The notes under the pieces were generated by a model. It had not been told where the DNA came from, searched no databases, and saw only the letters and a list, made by a program, of their open reading frames with translations. DNA of 7,016 bases, from contig QQSG01000136.1 of assembly GCA_003602665.1 (NCBI GenBank), forward strand, positions 1-7,016. The letters run 5' to 3'. This DNA comes from Candidatus Poseidoniales archaeon (GTDB lineage Archaea; Thermoplasmatota; Poseidoniia; Poseidoniales; Poseidoniaceae). The translations under genes and the position numbers were made by a program. Positions 1 through 5,888 of this stretch are shown piece by piece (position 1 is the first letter of the stretch; each line of letters starts with the position of its first letter).

Positions 1-417
1 GGAAAATCACCTCTCATTGAGAATTTCATTTCTCGAAAGGGACGCCCATTCCCAGCTTTCTTAATTCTCGATGGAAATAAAGTCGGCTTTGAATTCCCAC
101 CAAGAGAACCAGCAGCAGATGCCCGAAAATTCGAAGTTCAACCTGGTGTTGTTGCAATCTGCCCGAAATTTAAAACAGAAATCTTTGAGACAGAAACTCA
201 CTATCGTCCCAAAACAAGCGCATCGGGTTGTAAAATCGACATACCTCGTGAAATTGGAAAGAGGGAACTCACTCGAGAAGAAGCCAAAATATTAATCGAA
301 AAAGGTGAGGTTGGACCATTTGATGATCTCATTGCAAAGAAAACCGGAAACCCATACACTGCAATTCTTTATCTCAAAAAGAATCAGAGAATCGGTTATC
401 GCTTCGCAAAACGTTGA
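1..417 (+). CDS. C-terminal end of a type IA DNA topoisomerase (topoisomerase C-terminal repeats), 5' partial
   Basis: Reading frame 1 is open from the first base to TGA at 415-417, giving 138 residues with no start inside the window, so the gene begins to the left. The sequence resembles the topoisomerase C-terminal repeat (Toprim_Crpt type) found at the end of bacterial topoisomerase III and some topoisomerase I proteins. Residues 1-35 are the tail of one repeat (ISRKGRPFPAFLILDG, then VGFEF). Residues 51-136 are a second repeat, with the diagnostic IGKRELTREEAKILIEKGE, a GPFDDLIAKKTGNPY stretch and a final strand ending YRF. Such repeats bind DNA and help strand passage by the topoisomerase core, which is not visible here. 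In this copy the usual zinc-binding cysteines are mostly lost; only C54 and C77 remain. Alternative: a stand-alone repeat protein or another DNA enzyme carrying the same tail. The repeat call is fairly sure, the full-length identity less so. Confidence 0.72.
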   Translation, partial: GKSPLIENFISRKGRPFPAFLILDGNKVGFEFPPREPAADARKFEVQPGVVAICPKFKTEIFETETHYRPKTSASGCKIDIPREIGKRELTREEAKILIEKGEVGPFDDLIAKKTGNPYTAILYLKKNQRIGYRFAKR

Positions 418-459
418 ATTCGGAAAAAACTTCATGAAGTCAGTCCCATCAAACCAACC

Positions 460-1677
460 ATGGACTACGACTATGATGTTGTCATTGTCGGCGCTGGCCC
501 TGTTGGAGGCTATGCATCGCGCCTTCTTTGTGAGAGAGGATTATCAGTATTGATGATCGAAGAGCACACTGAAATCGGACGTCCATTCCAATGCGCAGGC
601 CTTGTTACTCCAAGCGCAATGCATGCTGTAGAAGCATACGGAACAGTTGTTCAAGATGTGGACGGTGCCTTAATTCATGGCCCCTCCGGTAAACTTGTCC
701 CCGTAGGAAAAGATGGAGATTTGCGTACATATGTTGTTTGTAGAAAACGATTTGATCAAGAAGTCGTTCAACAAGGCCTGAAAGCGGGGGCAGATATTGT
801 TCTCGAATCTCAACCAAGCGATGCGCAAATACACCCTGATGGAGTCATTGTGACCATTAAGAATCAACGTACTAACCATGAACGAGATGTTTCCTGTAAA
901 CTCTTCATTGGTTGTGACGGAGCCCATTCATGGGTACGGAGGAAATTCAAAATGGGTCATCCAAAAGAAATGATGGTTGGCTTTCAAACAGAAGTTGTAG
1001 GATATGAGGGTAAGAATCGCTGGCTAGAGATGTACAGTGGTTCTGAAATTGCTCCAGGATTTTTTGCTTGGGTAATACCATCTGGTAATGATACACACCG
1101 AATAGGACTATGGTCAAAAGCAGATATGTTGGATGGAAAAACGATACTTGACTGTTACAATGATTTACTTGCGCATCCACTATGGAAGGATCGATTTGAA
1201 AATGTTCGAGAAACTGCACGCTATTGTGGACCTGTTCCATCTGGAATGATTCGACGTCCGTTCAAAGAACGAGTCATGGTTCTTGGCGATGCAGCAGGCA
1301 TGGCTAAGCCAACAACTGGAGGAGGGCTCGGCCCGGGATTCAAACAAATTTCATCAATTGTGGATAAACTTGTTATCGCAATAAATAATGACAAACTCAC
1401 TGAAAAAGATCTCAAATCGGTTACAAAGGCATCATGGCCTAAGATGAAAAAAGAGCAAGACAGAGCTCGAGCGCTGCGTGATCTCCTCGTATCAACTCGT
1501 ACGGATGAAGAATTAGACCAGCATTTTGCTAACTTTGCTAAACCTGAGGTCATTGAACTGATTAACTCAGTAGGAGATATCGAAAAACCAGTACCATTAG
1601 GCATGGCATTATTGCGTAAAGTACCTGCTTTCAGAAAATTAGCGTTCCAAGCTGGAGTAAAATTACTCTTCACCTGA
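460..1677 (+). CDS. Geranylgeranyl reductase family FAD-dependent oxidoreductase
   Basis: This 405-residue flavoprotein has the usual family length (about 390-410). The N-terminus is a Rossmann FAD-binding motif, VVIVGAGPVGG (residues 7-17), with E34/E35 placed to bind the adenosine ribose. Further family motifs are PFQCAG (42-47, the PxxCxG motif with the conserved Cys), RKRFDQ (95-100), the substrate-cavity motif FAWVIP (202-207, equivalent to YxWxFP), and the second FAD motif VLGDAAGMAKPTTGGG (274-289). In archaea these enzymes saturate the geranylgeranyl chains of digeranylgeranylglyceryl phospholipids to make archaeol membranes; some homologues reduce the side chain of menaquinone, and plant or bacterial relatives reduce geranylgeranyl groups of chlorophyll. 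Phospholipid reduction is the likeliest role. ATG 460 is chosen because the Rossmann strand starts directly after it. No Shine-Dalgarno or clear TATA box is seen in the 42 bp upstream, and the next gene follows after 9 bp. Confidence 0.9.
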   Translation: MDYDYDVVIVGAGPVGGYASRLLCERGLSVLMIEEHTEIGRPFQCAGLVTPSAMHAVEAYGTVVQDVDGALIHGPSGKLVPVGKDGDLRTYVVCRKRFDQEVVQQGLKAGADIVLESQPSDAQIHPDGVIVTIKNQRTNHERDVSCKLFIGCDGAHSWVRRKFKMGHPKEMMVGFQTEVVGYEGKNRWLEMYSGSEIAPGFFAWVIPSGNDTHRIGLWSKADMLDGKTILDCYNDLLAHPLWKDRFENVRETARYCGPVPSGMIRRPFKERVMVLGDAAGMAKPTTGGGLGPGFKQISSIVDKLVIAINNDKLTEKDLKSVTKASWPKMKKEQDRARALRDLLVSTRTDEELDQHFANFAKPEVIELINSVGDIEKPVPLGMALLRKVPAFRKLAFQAGVKLLFT

Positions 1678-1679
1678 GG
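1676..1679 (+). promoter_or_regulatory. Possible Shine-Dalgarno (GAGG) for the 1687-2820 gene
   Basis: GAGG overlaps the TGA stop of the reductase gene and lies seven bases before ATG 1687. It is the only purine-rich candidate ribosome-binding site I see before a gene in this window. It supports both the chosen start and translation from a shared transcript with the reductase. A four-base match can arise by chance. Confidence 0.4.
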
Positions 1680-1686
1680 CAGTCTT

Positions 1687-2820
1687 ATGGGTAAATGGAA
1701 TATCATTCATAAAGTAAGGTATCCACCTTTTGACCATCATCGTTGGAAACCTGTTTCTGTACCGATTGTTGAAGAAAGGTTACACATTGATCTTGCTGAA
1801 GAACAAGTTCATAGCAAATTTCCGGAGTTCGTTATCCAAAGTGAAGAAGGATGGTTGCTTGAGCGATCTATTGTTTCTAACGATAACGAACAGTGGAATG
1901 AAGAACCTAAGGTATTAGTTGATGATTCCGCTTTTGTCAATCTTGTAGACCAACAAAGGAGAGGGTGGTATATCATTCCAAATAATCTTCATTCTGTTGC
2001 GAGAAGATTAATTAATTTCGCAGTGATTCTACTTCTAGTCACTCTCACATATTTATTCATTGAACCCATACTCAGTGCCTTCGGAATTCCAAGTTTGGGA
2101 ACGAAGAGTATTCGCTTGGGTCTGTTAGATTACCCAATATTAACTGTGGTTGTTGTACCTTTCCTCTTGATGCCATTGCTGTTGAGAATAATCGCTAATT
2201 TTATCGATTTAAGAAAACAGCAGGATTATTTTAAAAATCCAGCACAATCTCCCAACATTGTACTCGAATCACAGGTTCAAAGTGGTAAATCCATTCGTGG
2301 GAAATGCACTATTCCTGAACGACGTGATGATTGGAAATCTATCTCTATCCATTGGCACGTTGGGACCTTGCCACCATCAAGAACGGCATTGGTTGAGCTA
2401 TCAGGAAGGAAATTGGACGAGCAACCACCAGTTGGGCTTTCAACACCACTCCCACATCACTGGGAAGAAGGGCTTGATGATGGAACTGCAGGTGGTGAAG
2501 ACGCTCCTATGGAGAGGCAAGATATCCCCGGAGGCGTATTCCTCAGACCGATGAGATTTTCAGAAGAGGGCGGTGGTCAGATACTTGATGATGATGGCAA
2601 ATTCGAACTCACACCACCCCCAACAATGTGGCCAGGAACAGTAAATTCAGAATTACTCCGCATACACTGGGAACTCATTATCAAAATAAAAAGGAAAAAG
2701 AACATGCCGCTTCTCTGGGTGATGCCCGTTCGAGTTCAGTTTCCATCTACTAAAGTGAGTTTGAACAGTCTCGTTGTCAATGATTCTAGGACTGAACATT
2801 TCTTCATCGGCAAGCGTTAG
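1687..2820 (+). CDS. Hypothetical membrane protein with two-helix hairpin and beta-rich, possibly arrestin-like C-terminal domain
   Basis: I do not recognise this 377-residue protein. Residues 1-105 are soluble, polar and Trp-containing, with no signal peptide. Two hydrophobic helices follow: about 108-130 (INFAVILLLVTLTYLFIEPIL) preceded by RR, and about 148-170 (PILTVVVVPFLLMPLLLRII) followed by a basic segment. The charges predict a hairpin with both ends in the cytoplasm. Residues 188-377 alternate short beta-like strands (IVLESQVQSGKSIRGK, then SISIHWHVG) with an acidic, Gly-rich loop at about 260-305, and continue with LLRIHWELIIKIK and a C-terminal VRVQF strand. The spacing of 'GKSIRGK' and the later 'HWEL' strand recalls arrestin-like beta-sandwiches, but that is inference. 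It lies 9 bp after the reductase gene and 29 bp before the lipoprotein gene, so it may be co-transcribed with them. That it is a real gene is supported by its length, packing and the GAGG before its ATG. Confidence 0.85.
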   Translation: MGKWNIIHKVRYPPFDHHRWKPVSVPIVEERLHIDLAEEQVHSKFPEFVIQSEEGWLLERSIVSNDNEQWNEEPKVLVDDSAFVNLVDQQRRGWYIIPNNLHSVARRLINFAVILLLVTLTYLFIEPILSAFGIPSLGTKSIRLGLLDYPILTVVVVPFLLMPLLLRIIANFIDLRKQQDYFKNPAQSPNIVLESQVQSGKSIRGKCTIPERRDDWKSISIHWHVGTLPPSRTALVELSGRKLDEQPPVGLSTPLPHHWEEGLDDGTAGGEDAPMERQDIPGGVFLRPMRFSEEGGGQILDDDGKFELTPPPTMWPGTVNSELLRIHWELIIKIKRKKNMPLLWVMPVRVQFPSTKVSLNSLVVNDSRTEHFFIGKR

Positions 2821-2849
2821 GTTCATGTCCTAAGCATTGATGTATAGCC

Positions 2850-5800
2850 ATGGGCAAAAATGGTGCAGCTGCAATTTTCCTTTCACTGTTAATGCTTTCA
2901 GGTTGTTTTGGAAGCGGTGATTCAAACGATGATATCGAGAAGGAAGAACCAGTAGAAATTCCATACACCATAGAGGCATCATGGGATCAGGAAATTATAA
3001 TGGGAGAAATCGGTGAAATCAGTGAATTAAAAATTCTTCTCGAAACGAAGGGAGAAGGTTCATTCACTCTTGAGAAGTCAATTACTCACTCAAATTCAAG
3101 TGTAAACGCCGCAGATTGGAGTGTTACAGAAAAATCAACCTACATTTCCATTATACTCTTACCGAACGTACCTGGCACTTTTCTCATAGAACTTCAGATT
3201 ATTCCCTCTGAGGGAAAAACGATTGTGATGACGAATACTGTTGAAGTTCGCACCCCAGATGAAGGTACGACATCGGTGATTGTACCACAATATCTCATAG
3301 CTGAATCATCAATGCTTTTCGTTAAAGGATTAATCTTGCATGAATCTCTGGAATCATGCGTTGCACAAATCAGTATTCCTGAGGGAGAGGTTTCTACAGA
3401 ATATCCCTTATCTATTCAAGACGATGGATCGTTTACCCACATCCTCTCTGAGTTAGACTTCCGCTCTGAATCCTTTGTTGTCACAACACATGCAAATTGC
3501 GGAGAATTCACCAAATCTGAGAGTTTTGGAAATACGACGATTATCATCGAAGCGAATAATGATGTTGATGGAGATGGAATATTAGATGATGCAGATCTGT
3601 GTCCAGATGGAATCGGAGAAGAAGATGGTTGGGCATCAAATCAACAAAATGACGTCGATCAGGATGGATGCAGGGATTTCGATGAAGATGATGATGATGA
3701 CAACGATGGAATACTCGACATAAACGATGGCTGTGATTCAATACTTGGATGGAAAAGCACACTCAATAACGATAGAGACAGTGATGGTTGTAACGATGAC
3801 ACCAACGATGATGATGATGATGGAGACGGTATCCTTGATTCCGACGATACGTGCCAGAATGGAGAAGTAAATTGGCCGGCAAATCTATACAATGATTGGG
3901 ATCAAGATGGATGTCACGATTTACTAGAAGATTCTGATGATGATAATGATGGTTCTCTAGACGCAGATGATTTGTGTCCTAAGGGAAGGTCGAATTGGGC
4001 AAATGAAAGAAATTCCAATACTGATTTTGATATGGACGGTTGCTATGACACAACAGAAGACGATGATGATGATAATGATAGCATTCGGGATGTAAATGCA
4101 ACTGGTGCAGTTCTAGATCAATGCCCTTTCACACCTCTAGGAGCAACCGATGTTGATGAATTCGGATGTGCAGCAGTCGAACGGGATTCAGATGGAGATG
4201 GTATTAATGACCTCATGGACCAATGCGAAGGAACACCTTCTGGATTGCTAGTCAATGGTGCTGGATGTGCTGATTTAGATGGTGATGGCGTTTTTGCGAA
4301 TGTCGATATCTGTGAAAATAGCCCTTCAAAGTGGACCATTGACGTTCAAGGATGTGCAATTAATCAGAAACCAATTGTTTGGACATCTGGAACCACAGTA
4401 AGTGGGCCAATGGATGTTGTTCCGACTTTTACGGTTCCAACACTCGATGGAACGTTCACGTTTCAAAACAAATGGACAGGAAATGATGTCTATCTATTCA
4501 TGTTCAAGTATACTGACTCAAATGGGAATTCCAATTCTGGAACATGGGCTACGAATCCAGGGACTTTTATTCGAAATCTTCCTGACAATACGCATCTTTT
4601 CTATGGCTCATTTGACTCCTCATATCACAATGATATTACATCAAGAAAAAGTGATGTTGAAGCTCGGTTGAATCCAAGCGAGGAAGAAAAATGGTCTGGT
4701 CGTATCCATTACATCGACATGGATGCAAGTAACATCCAAGGTGGACTTGGGGAGATGATATCCAATATTAATAGCCCATTTTTTATAGGAATTGACCGTT
4801 TTCAAAGAGCCAGAGAGACTGGATCGATCTATGCTTGGATTTCTCAAACGAATGATCCAAACCACTATGCGTATGAACCACATCAGTGGAATGCGGAGTT
4901 TGAGCCTGAGATTCGAATGCACGATTCAGGAATTGATGTTGTCACATTGTATGATTTCGAGAGGCATGCAGGGGGATGGGGTTCTAATCACAACTCCTAT
5001 CGAAATGCTACGTTCAGCATGCCAGATAACATGTCATCATATGACACGCTCGAAGTTTTTCATGAACATGCTTGTGATGATCGCAGCAATCGTTTCCAAA
5101 AGAGTGATAATTCCTATGGAGGATGTCATGAGTGGGATTATCTCGCCCACCTCTACATATGCGATGCTAATAATTCCTCACAATGTGGAACTGAATTCAT
5201 GCGATGGATCACAACATATGGGCGTGAAGGACGCTGGCTTACCGACATCAGCCCATACCTGTTCATGTTAGAGGATGATGATACTCGCAGATTTCGTTAC
5301 AAAGGAGCGAATAAGGGTGATATGACAATTAAATTCTTATTCTCAAATTGGGGAAGCGGAGAACGAGCACATGATGCGACATTTGGGTTTACGGGAGGAC
5401 AGTTCGATGGTACCTACAACAACGAAAGTCGGTATGTTCGAAGTTTAAATTTCACCATTCCAGAGAACACTACCAGAGTAGAAATTGTCGCAACAATTAC
5501 CGGCCATGGTTTCCAACAGGATAATGCAAATTGTGCTGAATTTTGTGATCATGAACATCATTACTACATCGATAATCATCATGCCTATGAGTGGCATCCA
5601 ATCGTAAATTCAAATACGGGTTGTGAAAATGAAATAGATAACGGTGTTGTTGCTAATCAATTCGGTTCTTGGCCATTTGGCCGAGCAGGATGGTGTGCAG
5701 GTCAAGATGTCAAGCAATGGTCTTATGACATCTCATCTTGGGTTGATTATAATGGTCAAATGAACGAAATGACGTATAGGGGATTGTTCAATGGTCAAGA

Positions 5801-5888
5801 ATACAATCCTACTGGAGAATCAAGTAAAGGTGGCAGAAACATCGTTGCAGAAATTTGGGTCGTGTATTACACCAATTCTACAACCTGA
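2850..5888 (+). CDS. Secreted lipoprotein with TSP3-like calcium-binding repeats and C-terminal PNGase F-like module
   Basis: This 1012-residue protein starts with a lipoprotein signal (hydrophobic 5-16, lipobox LSGC with lipidation at C19), so it should be anchored outside the membrane. Residues 35-135 and 139-235 look like two Ig-like beta domains. Residues 238-502 are Asp-rich TSP3-like repeats, likely a calcium-stiffened stalk. Residues 515-690 form an unassigned domain. Residues 695-1008 match the two domains of peptide-N-glycosidase F, which cleaves the bond between Asn and the first GlcNAc of N-glycans. Visible matches are CHEWDY (D763, counterpart of Asp60), RWITTYGREGRWLTDIS, ITGHGF, NCAEFC (E897, counterpart of Glu206) and GRAGWCAG (R945, counterpart of Arg248). 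Likely disulfides are C895-C899 and C925-C949. Glu118 appears replaced by S832. ATG 2850 is the only start leading straight into the signal peptide. The 3' end overlaps mqnC on the other strand. Deglycosylation is inferred, not certain. Confidence 0.88.
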   Translation: MGKNGAAAIFLSLLMLSGCFGSGDSNDDIEKEEPVEIPYTIEASWDQEIIMGEIGEISELKILLETKGEGSFTLEKSITHSNSSVNAADWSVTEKSTYISIILLPNVPGTFLIELQIIPSEGKTIVMTNTVEVRTPDEGTTSVIVPQYLIAESSMLFVKGLILHESLESCVAQISIPEGEVSTEYPLSIQDDGSFTHILSELDFRSESFVVTTHANCGEFTKSESFGNTTIIIEANNDVDGDGILDDADLCPDGIGEEDGWASNQQNDVDQDGCRDFDEDDDDDNDGILDINDGCDSILGWKSTLNNDRDSDGCNDDTNDDDDDGDGILDSDDTCQNGEVNWPANLYNDWDQDGCHDLLEDSDDDNDGSLDADDLCPKGRSNWANERNSNTDFDMDGCYDTTEDDDDDNDSIRDVNATGAVLDQCPFTPLGATDVDEFGCAAVERDSDGDGINDLMDQCEGTPSGLLVNGAGCADLDGDGVFANVDICENSPSKWTIDVQGCAINQKPIVWTSGTTVSGPMDVVPTFTVPTLDGTFTFQNKWTGNDVYLFMFKYTDSNGNSNSGTWATNPGTFIRNLPDNTHLFYGSFDSSYHNDITSRKSDVEARLNPSEEEKWSGRIHYIDMDASNIQGGLGEMISNINSPFFIGIDRFQRARETGSIYAWISQTNDPNHYAYEPHQWNAEFEPEIRMHDSGIDVVTLYDFERHAGGWGSNHNSYRNATFSMPDNMSSYDTLEVFHEHACDDRSNRFQKSDNSYGGCHEWDYLAHLYICDANNSSQCGTEFMRWITTYGREGRWLTDISPYLFMLEDDDTRRFRYKGANKGDMTIKFLFSNWGSGERAHDATFGFTGGQFDGTYNNESRYVRSLNFTIPENTTRVEIVATITGHGFQQDNANCAEFCDHEHHYYIDNHHAYEWHPIVNSNTGCENEIDNGVVANQFGSWPFGRAGWCAGQDVKQWSYDISSWVDYNGQMNEMTYRGLFNGQEYNPTGESSKGGRNIVAEIWVVYYTNSTT
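3561..4355 (+). repeat. Thrombospondin type 3-like repeat array (protein level, within the lipoprotein)
   Basis: Residues 238-502 of the lipoprotein contain about seven repeats built on DxDxDG calcium loops and regularly spaced cysteines at 251, 274, 295, 314, 335, 355, 376, 398, 425, 440, 459, 473, 488 and 502. The first four units are long (about 40-49 residues) and share the plan Cys, Trp, ND-D-DGC, an acidic run such as DDDDDNDGILD, then D-x-C. The last three are shorter and closer to classical TSP3 units, e.g. RDSDGDGINDLMDQC. At DNA level the acidic runs give short GAT-rich tracts near 3685, 3805, 3935 and 4060. In known TSP3 proteins such arrays bind many calcium ions and form rod-like wires linked by disulfides. 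Confidence 0.85.
4932..5873 (+). other. PNGase F-like two-domain module (protein domain region)
   Basis: This covers residues 695-1008 of the lipoprotein. The first half (about 695-850) follows the N-terminal jelly-roll of PNGase F: a strand VVTLYDF, then ATFSMP, the catalytic-site segment GGCHEWDY and the WITTYGREGRWLTDIS strand. The second half (about 860-1008) follows its C-terminal jelly-roll: LNFTIPENTTRVEIVATITG, NCAEFC, a His-rich HEHHYYIDN strand, and WPFGRAGWCAG. Compared from memory with the Elizabethkingia enzyme, Trp59/Asp60 correspond to W762/D763, Arg61 to Y764, Glu118 to S832, Trp120 to W834, Glu206 to E897, Trp207 to F898 and Arg248 to R945. These pairings are by eye and need a proper alignment. 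Confidence 0.82.

Noticed and set aside
418..459. Possible promoter between the topoisomerase fragment and the reductase gene
   Set aside because: No TATA-like box at a suitable distance before ATG 460 and no Shine-Dalgarno could be seen.
71..553. Two open frames on the + strand (71-295 and 305-553) overlapping the start of the window
   Set aside because: Frame 1 carries a recognisable topoisomerase-repeat protein through 417, and the reductase begins at 460; these other frames have no recognisable content.
1221..1706. A 161-codon open frame on the - strand
   Set aside because: It lies opposite the conserved FAD motif and C-terminus of the reductase, is low in recognisable motifs and rich in Ser/Arg as expected for an antisense shadow.
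3544..3892. His-rich and Ser-rich open frames on the - strand
   Set aside because: They are the reverse complement of the GAT/GAC-coded Asp runs (ATC, CAT, TCA codons) and have no independent support.
3561..4360. Regular repeats that might suggest a CRISPR array or tandem DNA repeat
   Set aside because: The repetition is at protein level (TSP3-like units) with diverged DNA, unequal unit length and an intact reading frame.
4792..5271. A 159-codon + strand open frame inside the PNGase-like region
   Set aside because: It is in another frame of the strongly supported lipoprotein and has Met/Cys-rich, motif-free content.
5671..5682. Short palindrome-like GGCC-ATTT-GGCC
   Set aside because: It lies in the conserved WPFGRAGW coding segment and is too short to call a functional site.
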